Origin: an uncultured Eubacteriales bacterium
GTDB taxonomy: Bacteria > Bacillota > Clostridia > Lachnospirales > Cellulosilyticaceae
Assembly: GCA_900551325.1 (NCBI GenBank)
Contig: URVM01000032.1
Span: 1 to 27,825, forward strand
DNA length: 27,825 nt
Direction: 5' to 3'
The notes under the pieces were generated by a model. It saw only the letters and a program-made list of their open reading frames with translations. It made no database searches and was not told the origin of the DNA. The position numbers and the translations under genes were made by a program. Numbering within the stretch: the stretch's first letter is position 1; the number at the start of each line of letters is the position of its first letter. Shown here in pieces: positions 1 to 7,464 of this stretch.

Positions 1-240
1 ACCTTATTTTTTAAAATTTCTCCCTTGATTTAACTTAGCAGGTTTGAACGAAGTGTAACGCAGTGAGTTTGTGGCGTTATCATTTTGGAATGAGCTACAT
101 TTCTCTGAACACGTAATGAAGCAGGTGAAGGAGAATACACCCCCATGGCGCCTTAAGCAGACTAAATACATTCATTCTTAGCCGCCAAACGTGACGCGAA
201 AGTAATAGCACCGAGGCCCCCACCCCTTTCATCACCCACT
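1..240. other. GC-richer intergenic element, no convincing gene
   Basis: No convincing gene is seen here. By eye the stretch from about 50 to 240 is clearly richer in G+C than the other intergenic regions of the window, with C-runs near 140, 216 and 222. It contains an inverted repeat TAACGC (56-61) / GCGTTA (74-79) and the near-repeat CGAAGTG / CGCAGTG just before and into it. Such blocks in clostridial genomes are often dispersed intergenic repeats or rRNA/tRNA flanks, but a single copy in this window cannot show that. Confidence 0.35.
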
Positions 241-268
241 AAAAAAAGGACTGCCACCCGACAGTCCT
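241..268 (-). terminator. Intrinsic terminator of serS
   Basis: On the minus strand AGGACTG (268-262) pairs with CAGTCCT (253-247) around an 8-nt loop and is followed by a run of T (247-241). It begins 8 bases after the serS stop codon. Confidence 0.9.
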
Positions 269-275
269 CCCTAAT

Positions 276-1550
276 TTACTTTGTAATTCTCTCAATTCCA
301 CCCATATATGGACGAAGTGCTTCTGGAATAATAACTGATCCATCTTCTTGTTGGAAGTTTTCAAGGATTGCAGCTGTTGTTCTACCTACTGCAAGACCAC
401 TACCATTTAATGTATGGATGAATTGTGCTTTATCTTTAATATTGTCTTTGAATTTAATGTTTGCACGTCTAGCTTGGAAATCTTCAAAGTTAGAACAGCT
501 TGAAATTTCTACATAGCGACCATAGCTTGGCATCCAAACTTCAATATCGTATGTCATAGCTGAACTAAATCCTAAGTCTCCTGTACAAAGTCTTACAACA
601 CGGTATGGAAGACCTAATGCTTTTAAGATATCTTCTGCATCGTTTGTAAGTGTTTCAAGTTCTTCATATGAATTTTCTGGTCTAGCGAATTTAACCATTT
701 CAACTTTATTGAATTGGTGTTGACGGATAATACCTCTTGTATCACGACCTGCTGAACCAGCTTCTGCTCTAAAGCATGCTGTATAAGCACAGTGTTTGAT
801 TGTAAGGTCTTTACCATCTAAGATTTGGTCTCTGTACATATTTGTTACTGGTACTTCTGCTGTTGGTACTAAGAAATAGTCTGTACCTTGTACTTTGAAG
901 GCATCTTCTTCGAATTTTGGAAGTTGACCTGTACCTGTCATACTTGCACGGTTAACCATAAATGGTGGGAATACTTCTGTATAGCCGTGTTTGTCAACGT
1001 GCATATCAAGCATAAAGTTCATAATAGCACGCTCAAGTCTAGCACCTAAACCTTTATAGAATGTAAAACGTGCACCTGTAACTTTTGCACCTTTTTCAAA
1101 GTCAAGGATATCAAGACCTTCACCTAAATCCCAGTGTGGTTTGATTTCAAAGTCAAAGTTTCTTACTTCACCAACTCTTCTAAGCTCAATATTGTCTTCA
1201 TCACTTGCACCTTCTGGTACTTGTGGATTTGGTGTGTTTGGAAGTGTAAGAAGGATGTTTAAAAGTGTTTCATCTACTTCTTTTACTTGTTGATCAATCC
1301 CTTTAATTTGGTCTGATAACTCTTTCATTTCGGCAAGTACTTCTGTAACGTCTTTACCTTCTTTTTTCATAAGTGGTACTTGTTTAGATACAACATTTTG
1401 TTTATTTTTAAGTACCTCTACTTCTGCAAGAAGTTCACGTCTTTTAGTATCTAATTCTAAGAATCCTTCTAAATCGTATGTGCCACTTCTTTTGCCTAAT
1501 GCTTCTTTTACGCCTTCAAAATCACTACGTAGTCTTTTAATATCTAACAT
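276..1550 (-). CDS. serS: Seryl-tRNA synthetase
   Basis: Cytoplasmic class II aminoacyl-tRNA synthetase that charges tRNA-Ser (and tRNA-Sec where present) with serine. The first ~110 residues form the long coiled-coil arm that binds the tRNA. The catalytic core follows, with class II motif 2 seen as CFRAEAGSAGRDTRG and motif 3 near the C-terminus as GLAVGRTTAAILENFQ. The family is usually 420-430 residues; this is 424. The frame is open further to a GTG at 1559, but I chose the ATG at 1550 because AGAGGTGG (1564-1557) sits 6 bases before it, and the GTG would lie inside that ribosome binding site; the protein then starts MLDIKRLR, typical of SerRS. The gene is monocistronic, with a T-box leader upstream and a terminator directly downstream, so serine starvation should raise expression. 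Confidence 0.97.
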   Translation of the reverse strand: MLDIKRLRSDFEGVKEALGKRSGTYDLEGFLELDTKRRELLAEVEVLKNKQNVVSKQVPLMKKEGKDVTEVLAEMKELSDQIKGIDQQVKEVDETLLNILLTLPNTPNPQVPEGASDEDNIELRRVGEVRNFDFEIKPHWDLGEGLDILDFEKGAKVTGARFTFYKGLGARLERAIMNFMLDMHVDKHGYTEVFPPFMVNRASMTGTGQLPKFEEDAFKVQGTDYFLVPTAEVPVTNMYRDQILDGKDLTIKHCAYTACFRAEAGSAGRDTRGIIRQHQFNKVEMVKFARPENSYEELETLTNDAEDILKALGLPYRVVRLCTGDLGFSSAMTYDIEVWMPSYGRYVEISSCSNFEDFQARRANIKFKDNIKDKAQFIHTLNGSGLAVGRTTAAILENFQQEDGSVIIPEALRPYMGGIERITK

Positions 1551-1590
1551 ATCTTCCACCTCTTTATATGATGTAATTTATTTTTATAAT

Positions 1591-1835
1591 AAAAAACGTC
1601 CTTTTATCTTCATGACAAAGATAAAAGGACGATTGCATACTCGTGGTGCCACCTTTATTCGTCAACCTATACAGATTGACCTCTCATTGCTATAAAGGGC
1701 AATACCCTTCTGATTCATCACCAGCAACTCCAAAAGCGGAACGCTAAAGTCTGTTTACTAGTTCACACCAACCACTAGCTCTCTTAAAAACAAAATCTAA
1801 AGCTTTTCTTTCTTCAACGTTGTTTTACTTTATAT
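1591..1835 (-). promoter_or_regulatory. Serine T-box riboswitch leader of serS
   Basis: Reading the minus strand, the leader carries the T-box core GGTGGCACCAC (1653-1643), followed by a terminator hairpin CGTCCTTTTATCTT (1631-1618) / AAGATAAAAGGACG (1610-1597) and a T run (1596-1591). Stem I can be closed by AAAAG (1807-1803) with CUUUU (1736-1732). Directly above the closing helix on the 3' side is UCC (1740-1738), followed by the purine G. UCC is a serine codon, which fits the downstream serS. Uncharged tRNA-Ser is expected to pair with UCC and with the T-box bulge, stabilising the antiterminator. The T-box and terminator are read directly; the exact 5' boundary is approximate. Confidence 0.93.
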
Positions 1836-1859
1836 AATTTATACTCTAACTTTTGTTTT

Positions 1860-1888
1860 ATTATAAGGGATTCCCTTAGGAAATGCAA
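1860..1888 (-). promoter_or_regulatory. serS promoter (sigma-A type)
   Basis: On the minus strand TTGCAT (1888-1883), a 17-base spacer and TATAAT (1865-1860) form a near-consensus vegetative promoter about 50 bases before the T-box stem I. The spacer holds the perfect inverted repeat AAGGGA-T-TCCCTT (1865-1877), and the -35 box is flanked by CTTAGG (1875-1880) and CCTAAG (1891-1896). Confidence 0.8.
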
Positions 1889-1938
1889 GACCTAAGCTTT
1901 ATTATAATTTTTTTAAATTAGGTGTATATAACTTTTCA

Positions 1939-2033
1939 TATTGGTCTATACTACCAATGTACCAAGTGTGAGGTACATCGCTAAATCCCCCCTCAACCTA
2001 GATTTCCTCCCCCGAAGTCTAGGTTATTTTTTT
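1939..2033 (+). ncRNA. Candidate small regulatory RNA with C-rich loops
   Basis: A plus-strand stretch without an ORF folds by eye into three consecutive hairpins: ATTGGT (1940-1945) / ACCAAT (1953-1958); GTACC (1959-1963) / GGTAC (1972-1976); and AACCTAGA (1995-2002) / TCTAGGTT (2018-2025), extended by a few inner pairs. The last one is followed by seven T, so it is an intrinsic terminator on the plus strand only. Its loop reads CCTCCCCCG, and the linker before it reads TCCCCCCTC; both are complementary to Shine-Dalgarno sequences. A weak -10-like TATATAAC lies at 1925-1932, placing a start close to the first hairpin. No plus-strand gene upstream needs this terminator. It could instead be the tail of an unseen transcript; I know no family name for it. 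Confidence 0.5.
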
Positions 2034-2035
2034 GC

Positions 2036-2596
2036 CTATTCTTCTTCTCTAAGTTCTCTTATCACTCTACAAGGATTACCTGCTGCTACTACATTATCTG
2101 GTATATCTTTTGTTACTACACTTCCTGCACCGATTACTACATTTTTCCCAATAGTTACACCTGGACAAATGATACTTCCTCCACCAATCCAAGTATTATC
2201 TCCTATTACTATAGGGTATCCCATCTCTACACCACTTACTCTAAGTTTAGCTTCTACTGGATGAGTTGCTGTATAAACTTGTACATTAGGTGCAAACATT
2301 ACATTATCCCCAATAGTTACTGTATTTACATCTAGTATTGTACAGTTATAGTTTGCATAGAAGTTTTTGCCTATTTTAATGTTATAACCATAGTCACAGA
2401 AGAAATTTGGCTCCATATAAGGTTCTTCTTCTGTTTGGAAAAGTTCTTTTAGAATAGCTAAACCTTCTTCACGATTCCCTGGCTGAAGGTGATTAAATTT
2501 ATAGCAAAGGGTCCTCGCCCATTTTCTATCTTCTGTAAGTTCTGCATCACTTGCATCATAACCTAAACCTTTTAACATTTTTTCTTTTTCTGTCAT
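2036..2596 (-). CDS. Maltose/galactoside O-acetyltransferase-like protein
   Basis: A 186-residue hexapeptide-repeat acetyltransferase of the Maa/LacA group, which moves acetyl from acetyl-CoA to a sugar hydroxyl in the cytoplasm. An N-terminal Mac-type segment (about 1-60) containing KEKMLKG is followed by left-handed beta-helix hexapeptides such as IGDNVMF, IVIGDNTWIG and VTIGKNVVIGAG. The likely catalytic His is H112 in the TATHP motif. Length matches the family (about 185-200). The ATG is preceded by GAGGAG six bases away. The acceptor sugar cannot be told from sequence; a role in cell-wall, exopolysaccharide or sugar detoxification is possible. It stands alone and its stop codon lies three bases from the convergent small-RNA terminator. 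Confidence 0.88.
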   Translation of the reverse strand: MTEKEKMLKGLGYDASDAELTEDRKWARTLCYKFNHLQPGNREEGLAILKELFQTEEEPYMEPNFFCDYGYNIKIGKNFYANYNCTILDVNTVTIGDNVMFAPNVQVYTATHPVEAKLRVSGVEMGYPIVIGDNTWIGGGSIICPGVTIGKNVVIGAGSVVTKDIPDNVVAAGNPCRVIRELREEE

Positions 2597-2636
2597 TTTA
2601 TTCTCCTCTTACTTCTAATATGTATCCTTCTTCTTT

Positions 2637-2664
2637 ATTATATAACCTTTTGGGCACCTTTACA
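2637..2664 (-). promoter_or_regulatory. Possible promoter of the acetyltransferase gene
   Basis: On the minus strand TATAAT (2642-2637) is a perfect -10 box; the best -35 candidate is TGTAAA (2664-2659) at a 16-base spacing, which is weak. The -10 lies about 40 bases before the ATG. Confidence 0.4.
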
Positions 2665-2704
2665 TAGCCTATGATTAAAAGAAATTTTTAAGAACAATAA
2701 TTTA

Positions 2705-2722
2705 TTGTTATAATTTTAACGT
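2705..2722. promoter_or_regulatory. Rex-like operator upstream of the adhE promoter
   Basis: TTGTTATAATTTTAACGT resembles the clostridial Rex consensus TTGTTAANNNNTTAACAA, differing at three of the 14 defined positions. It lies 7 bases before the -35 box of the adhE promoter. Rex is an NADH-sensing repressor that controls adhE in several Clostridia. The match is seen by eye; binding is inference. Confidence 0.5.
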
Positions 2723-2729
2723 TAAATTA

Positions 2730-2758
2730 TTGACATGTTTTTCACAATGTGATATTAT
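2730..2758 (+). promoter_or_regulatory. adhE promoter (sigma-A type)
   Basis: TTGACA (2730-2735), 17-base spacer, TATTAT (2753-2758): perfect -35 and near-perfect -10. The expected start near 2765 gives a leader of about 150 bases before adhE, containing a possible hairpin ACTTCATT (2779-2786) / AATGAAGT (2806-2813). Confidence 0.85.
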
Positions 2759-2831
2759 TCAAGTGTAAACAACATTATACTTCATTAGAAACTTAGTTAT
2801 TCTTAAATGAAGTTATATTTTTTAATTTTAT

Positions 2832-2849
2832 TTGTTAAAAAAATAACTA
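2832..2849. promoter_or_regulatory. Second Rex-like site in the adhE leader
   Basis: TTGTTAAAAAAATAACTA matches the Rex consensus TTGTTAANNNNTTAACAA at all but three defined positions (intact left half, TAAC in the right half). It lies in the transcribed leader, where a bound repressor could act as a roadblock. Its A-run makes a chance match more likely than for the upstream site. Confidence 0.35.
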
Positions 2850-2917
2850 TTATAAAGTTAATTATTTCTCACTATTAGAGGATATATTTATACACACATC
2901 CTAAGGAGGCTTTAATT

Positions 2918-5530
2918 ATGGCAGAACAGAAAAAAGAACAAAAAGCACCAGTTATTGATGCAAATGTAATGGTAGATGAATTAGTAAAAAAAGCTAATGT
3001 AGCTCTTGATAAATTCATGAACTATACTCAAGAACAAGTAGATGAAATTACAAAAGCTATGGCTCTTGCTGGTCTTGCAGCTCAAATGAAACTTGCAAGA
3101 ATGGCTGTAGAAGAAACTGGCCGTGGTATCTTTGAAGATAAAGTTACAAAAAATATTTTCGCAACAGAATATATTTACCACAGTATTAAACATGACAAAA
3201 CTGTAGGTGTTATTGAAGATAACGAAGATGAAGGTTACATGGAAATTGCTGAACCAATCGGTGTTATTGCTGGGGTTACTCCTGTTACAAACCCAACTTC
3301 AACTACAATGTTTAAAGCTATTATCTCTATGAAAACAAGAAACCCAATCATCTTTGGTTTCCATCCATCAGCTCAAAAATGTTCAGTAGAAGCTGCTAAA
3401 ACTGTAAGAGATGCTGCTATTGCTGCTGGTGCTCCTGAAGATTGTATTCAATGGATTGAATACCCATCTATTGAAGCAACATCTGCTCTTATGAATCATC
3501 CAGGTGTAGCTATGATTCTTGCTACTGGTGGTTCTGGTATGGTTCGTTCTGCATACTCAGCTGGTAAACCTGCTCTTGGTGTAGGTCCTGGTAACGTACC
3601 TGCTTTCATTGACAAAACAGCTAACCTTGAAAGATCACTTACAGACCTTATCCTTTCAAAATCATTTGATAACGGTATGATTTGTGCATCTGAGCAAGCT
3701 GCTATTATTGAAGCTCCTGTATATGATAAAGCTGTAGCTTACATGAAAAAACATGGCTGCTACTTTGCAACTAAAGAAGAAATCAAAAAGATTGAACCAA
3801 TCGTTATTGACCCTGTAAAACAAATGGTTAATGCAGATATCGTAGGTAAATATCCTTATGAAATTGCAGCACTTGCTGGTGTTACTATTCCAAAAGATAC
3901 TAAAGTACTTTGCTGTGAAATCGATGGTGTAGGTGCTGATCATCCACTTTCAAGAGAAAAACTTTCTCCAGTACTTGCAGTTGTAAAAGCTAAAGATGCT
4001 GCAGATGGTATTGAAAAAGCTGCAATCATGGTTGAACTTGGTGGTCTTGGTCACTCATCAGTTATCCATTCAACAGATGACGCTGTTATTAAAGCTTTCT
4101 CTGATAGACTTCAAACAGGTCGTATCATTGTAAACTCACCTTCTACACATGGTGCTATCGGTGATATTTACAACACAAATATGCCATCACTTACACTTGG
4201 ATGTGGTTCTTACGGACGTAACTCAACTACATCAAACGTTACAGCAGCAAACTTAATCAATAAGAAAAGGGTGGCAAAAAGACGCGTGAACATGCAATGG
4301 TTTAAAATTCCAGAAAAAATCTACTTTGAACAAGGTTCTATCTCTTACCTTGCGAAAATGCCAGAAATCTCTCGTGCACTTATCGTAACAGACCCTATGA
4401 TGGTTCAACTTGGTTATGTAGATAAAATCGTATATCAATTAAATAAAAATCAAAATAAAGTATCTGTTGAAATCTTCAGCGATGTTGAACCAGATCCAGA
4501 CTTAACAACAGTACGTAAAGGTGCAGACCTTATGCGTTCATTCAAACCAGACGTAATCATCGCACTTGGTGGTGGTTCTGCTATGGATGCTGGTAAAGCA
4601 ATGTGGTTATTCTACGAACATCCAGAAGCAGACTTTGAAGGTATGGCTCAAAAATTCTTAGATATTAGAAAACGTGTTTACAAGTTCCCTAAAATGGGTA
4701 AAAACTCTAAATTCGTTGCTATCCCAACAACATCTGGTACAGGTTCAGAAGTAACATCATTCGCTGTTATCTCTGATAAATCTAAGAATATGAAATACCC
4801 ACTTGCTGACTACGAATTAACTCCAGATGTAGCAATCATCGATCCAGAATTCGTAATGACAGTTCCAGCTTCTGTAACAGCTGATACAGGACTTGACGTA
4901 TTAACACATGCTATTGAAGCTTATGTATCAATCCTTGCATCAGACTACACAGACGCACTTGCTATTAAAGCAATCCAATTAGTATTTGAATACTTACCAC
5001 GTTCATACAAATTCGGTGCTAAAGACCCTGTAGCTCGTGAAAAAATGCATAACGCATCATGTATTGCAGGTATGGCATTTACAAATGCATTCCTTGGAAT
5101 CAACCACTCACTTGCTCATAAATTAGGTGCTGAGTTCCATATTCCTCATGGTCGTGCAAATGCTATCTTACTTCCTCATGTAATTGAGTACAATGGTGAA
5201 ACAACACCAAGTAAGTTTGCTATCTTCCCTAAATATGAGAAATACATTGCACCAGAGAAATTTGCTGAAATCGCAAAAGCACTTGGTCTTAAAGCTTCTA
5301 CACCACAAGAAGGTGTTCAATCTTTAGTAAAAGCAATTAGAGACCTTATGAAAGAACTTAACATTCCAATGACAGTTAAAGAATGTGGTATTGATGAACA
5401 AACATACCTTGGTGCTATCGAAGACTTAGCTTACAAAGCATTCGAAGACCAATGTACAACAGCTAACCCACGTTTACCTAAAGTAACAGAACTTAAAGAA
5501 CTTTATAGAAAAGCTTACTTCGGTAAATAA
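2918..5530 (+). CDS. adhE: Bifunctional acetaldehyde/alcohol dehydrogenase AdhE
   Basis: Converts acetyl-CoA to acetaldehyde and then ethanol, using two NADH; the main ethanol route and NAD+ regeneration step in fermenting Clostridia. Residues ~1-440 are a CoA-acylating aldehyde dehydrogenase with the catalytic Cys in the motif GMICASEQ (C256). A linker (KKRVAKRRVN) leads to an iron-dependent alcohol dehydrogenase (~450-870) with the nucleotide-binding GGGSAMDAGK and the metal-ligand region DTGLDVLTHAIEAY plus HSLAHKLG and HIPHGRAN. Length of 870 matches full-length AdhE, which assembles into spirosomes. The start has an ideal AAGGAGG. Codon use is regular and biased as in a highly expressed gene. 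It is monocistronic, with promoter and Rex-like sites upstream and a hairpin downstream. Confidence 0.98.
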   Translation: MAEQKKEQKAPVIDANVMVDELVKKANVALDKFMNYTQEQVDEITKAMALAGLAAQMKLARMAVEETGRGIFEDKVTKNIFATEYIYHSIKHDKTVGVIEDNEDEGYMEIAEPIGVIAGVTPVTNPTSTTMFKAIISMKTRNPIIFGFHPSAQKCSVEAAKTVRDAAIAAGAPEDCIQWIEYPSIEATSALMNHPGVAMILATGGSGMVRSAYSAGKPALGVGPGNVPAFIDKTANLERSLTDLILSKSFDNGMICASEQAAIIEAPVYDKAVAYMKKHGCYFATKEEIKKIEPIVIDPVKQMVNADIVGKYPYEIAALAGVTIPKDTKVLCCEIDGVGADHPLSREKLSPVLAVVKAKDAADGIEKAAIMVELGGLGHSSVIHSTDDAVIKAFSDRLQTGRIIVNSPSTHGAIGDIYNTNMPSLTLGCGSYGRNSTTSNVTAANLINKKRVAKRRVNMQWFKIPEKIYFEQGSISYLAKMPEISRALIVTDPMMVQLGYVDKIVYQLNKNQNKVSVEIFSDVEPDPDLTTVRKGADLMRSFKPDVIIALGGGSAMDAGKAMWLFYEHPEADFEGMAQKFLDIRKRVYKFPKMGKNSKFVAIPTTSGTGSEVTSFAVISDKSKNMKYPLADYELTPDVAIIDPEFVMTVPASVTADTGLDVLTHAIEAYVSILASDYTDALAIKAIQLVFEYLPRSYKFGAKDPVAREKMHNASCIAGMAFTNAFLGINHSLAHKLGAEFHIPHGRANAILLPHVIEYNGETTPSKFAIFPKYEKYIAPEKFAEIAKALGLKASTPQEGVQSLVKAIRDLMKELNIPMTVKECGIDEQTYLGAIEDLAYKAFEDQCTTANPRLPKVTELKELYRKAYFGK

Positions 5531-5602
5531 TTTTCCTTGAACAATTCTCTTTAAAAATAAATTTCCTTAAAAATTTTCCTTAAAAGTTTCCTCTAAATCA
5601 AG

Positions 5603-5643
5603 AAAGGTGGCTACATCGTTAATAAACGATATAGCCACCTTTT
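5603..5643 (+). terminator. Terminator after adhE
   Basis: AAAGGTGGCTA (5603-5613) pairs with TAGCCACCTTT (5632-5642), with ATCGTT (5615-5620) / AACGAT (5625-5630) extending the stem beyond one mismatch. The T run is short (TTTT), so strength is moderate. The preceding 5535-5600 stretch holds loose repeats of TTTCCTTAAAA. Confidence 0.8.
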
Positions 5644-5724
5644 ATCTTGCTATACTTATATGGATATTTCTTCACCTAATTTGCATAGTATATAGTACTT
5701 ATAATAAAGATAAGGAGTTATACT

Positions 5725-6447
5725 ATGTCTAAACCAATAATAGGCATTACTACCAATCTACTTTACCGCCAAGGGGCTTACAGTGGCCGTTATATCACAA
5801 ACAATACTCAAGACTACGAAGCTGCCATCTTTAAGGCTGGTGGTCTACCTATTTTACTTCCTCCTACTACTAATTTAGAAGATATTCATGCTCAGCTTGA
5901 TTTATGCCAGGGTATCCTTCTAGCTGGTGGTGATGATTTAAATCCTCTCGTCTATGGTGAACAACCTAATAAACACTTAGGTGAAACAAACTTCCTTGCA
6001 GATACCCATCACCTTAGTCTTACTAAGCTAGCTCTAGAAAAAAGACTTCCTCTCCTTGGTATTTGCCGTGGTATGCAAGTTTTAAATATTGCAAAAGGGG
6101 GCAATGTCTATCAGGATTTATCTGAGTCTTCCCATCAAATGCTTCAACATCAACAGCAAGCACCTAGAACGGACTGTACTCATACTGTCACTACAGATAG
6201 AAACTCTCTTCTTGGTGAACTTCTAGGCTCTGCCTTTCCTACTAATTCTTTTCATCATCAAATCCTTCATAGATTAGGTACAGATATTATTTCAACTGCT
6301 TGGGCTCGTGACTTAGCCATAGAAGGTATTGAGGTTTTAAACTATCCCTTTGGTGTAGGTGTACAATGGCATCCAGAAATTATGCTTACTGTTTCTGATG
6401 GTATGCTTCCTTTATTTAAAAAGTTCATCCATGTATGTCAAAACTAG
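5725..6447 (+). CDS. Gamma-glutamyl-gamma-aminobutyrate hydrolase family (peptidase C26)
   Basis: A 240-residue class I glutamine-amidotransferase-like hydrolase related to PuuD, which cleaves gamma-glutamyl amide bonds. The catalytic triad is visible: nucleophile C114 in LGICRGMQ, H216 and E218 in GVQWHPE. The N-terminus PIIGITTN and the LLAGGDDLNPLVYGE segment are typical of the family, and the length fits. The ATG follows AAGGAG. No other putrescine-degradation gene is nearby, so the substrate (gamma-glutamyl-GABA, another gamma-glutamyl amine or a folate-like poly-glutamate) is open. The following gene starts 60 bases on with no terminator between, so the two may be co-transcribed. Confidence 0.9.
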   Translation: MSKPIIGITTNLLYRQGAYSGRYITNNTQDYEAAIFKAGGLPILLPPTTNLEDIHAQLDLCQGILLAGGDDLNPLVYGEQPNKHLGETNFLADTHHLSLTKLALEKRLPLLGICRGMQVLNIAKGGNVYQDLSESSHQMLQHQQQAPRTDCTHTVTTDRNSLLGELLGSAFPTNSFHHQILHRLGTDIISTAWARDLAIEGIEVLNYPFGVGVQWHPEIMLTVSDGMLPLFKKFIHVCQN

Positions 6448-6507
6448 TCTACTTCATAAGGACAAGCATATAAATAGTATAAGAATAAGTTAAAAGGAGG
6501 AATATAT

Positions 6508-7368
6508 TTGATAAAGTACTTATTACGTTTCTTTATATTTTTATGCCCTTTCTTGCTGTCTTTTACTTTACTATATGCTGATGAACTACCTACTACCTTA
6601 CTCTTTTTAAATGATGATCTTACCCCTCTCACTACACCTACTATACAAACTAAAGATCAAATCTATATTCCTCTACGTAGTGTAGGTGAGCAACTTAATT
6701 TTAATATTGCTTTCGACTCTGTAGAAAATACTATAAGTGTCTCCTATAAGGAAGATACCTTTATTTATAAATCTAAACAAGGTACTCAAACCTTTAATAA
6801 TACCCCTATCTCCTTAGATATTTTCATGCGTAATAATATAACCTATGTTGATAGTAAGGCCTTCTTCACCCTATTGGGCTTTAACGTAGATTATGACCAA
6901 ACACTATTTATAAGTACCTACTTAGGCAAAACTCTACTAAACTTTGACTATTTAGATAAACCTATTTGGGTGGATTCTTATGACGATATTCCAGTCACCT
7001 CTATACTTATAAATGAAACTAAGCCTGCCATATATTATTCTAATGGATACTTTGGTACAAAAATTATAGAAGGCTTTTATGAAGGTGAAAATCTTTTTGT
7101 CTCCTTCTCCCCTTACACACTTATTTCCTGTCCACCTAAGTATAATACTTTATCTAATCCTTATATTATAAACTTTGATAGTAGTGCTCTTATTCTTCCC
7201 TTAGCTCCAAGTTTTAGTTTTGACTACCTTACTACACCAGACAACTATATACATTCTAGTGATTTATCCTTATTTTATTCTAAACTAGATAGAGGAGAAA
7301 TTTATCTAGCTGAAGTTTCCATTTCTAATGGTCAAATTACATCCCTTAAACAACTCTATACCCCTTAA
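6508..7368 (+). CDS. Secreted copper-amine-oxidase N-terminal (stalk) domain protein
   Basis: A 286-residue exported protein of unknown function. Residues 1-24 are a signal peptide (MIKYLLRF, hydrophobic core, cut near YAD). Residues ~30-140 show the stalk-domain pattern common in Clostridia secreted proteins: IYIPLRSVGEQLNFNIAFD, TISVSY, and a second half ITYVDSKAFFTLLGFNVDYD. The rest (~145-286) is beta-rich with no motif I recognise. TTG is taken as the start because AAAGGAGG (6493-6500) lies 7 bases before it and the signal peptide starts there. Despite the domain name there is no sign of amine oxidase activity; a cell-surface or wall-associated role is inferred. Confidence 0.8.
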   Translation: MIKYLLRFFIFLCPFLLSFTLLYADELPTTLLFLNDDLTPLTTPTIQTKDQIYIPLRSVGEQLNFNIAFDSVENTISVSYKEDTFIYKSKQGTQTFNNTPISLDIFMRNNITYVDSKAFFTLLGFNVDYDQTLFISTYLGKTLLNFDYLDKPIWVDSYDDIPVTSILINETKPAIYYSNGYFGTKIIEGFYEGENLFVSFSPYTLISCPPKYNTLSNPYIINFDSSALILPLAPSFSFDYLTTPDNYIHSSDLSLFYSKLDRGEIYLAEVSISNGQITSLKQLYTP

Positions 7369-7381
7369 ACTTTAGCAATCA

Positions 7382-7416
7382 AAAGGTCTATACATTTACT
7401 AGTTGTATAGACCTTT
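7382..7416. terminator. Bidirectional hairpin between convergent genes
   Basis: AAAGGTCTATACA (7382-7394) and TGTATAGACCTTT (7404-7416) form a perfect 13-bp stem between the stalk-domain gene and the convergent repeat-rich gene. Neither side has a long T run, so efficiency is uncertain. Confidence 0.6.
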
Positions 7417-7464
7417 CTGTGATAAATCCTATAAATATTAATTATACTCGTATCTTTTAACTAT

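Noticed and set aside
30..146. 38-codon minus-strand ORF starting MGVYSPSPASLRVQ
   Set aside because: It lies wholly inside the GC-richer intergenic block, has no convincing ribosome binding site and reads through the hairpin; such short ORFs are typical false calls on intergenic repeats.
1941..2264. 107-codon plus-strand open frame overlapping the acetyltransferase gene
   Set aside because: Antisense to a clear hexapeptide-repeat gene, and the candidate RNA terminator lies inside it. No ribosome binding site was seen.
5535..5600. Loose repeats of TTTCCTTAAAA after adhE
   Set aside because: Short and irregular; more likely low-complexity AT-rich spacer than a functional repeat.
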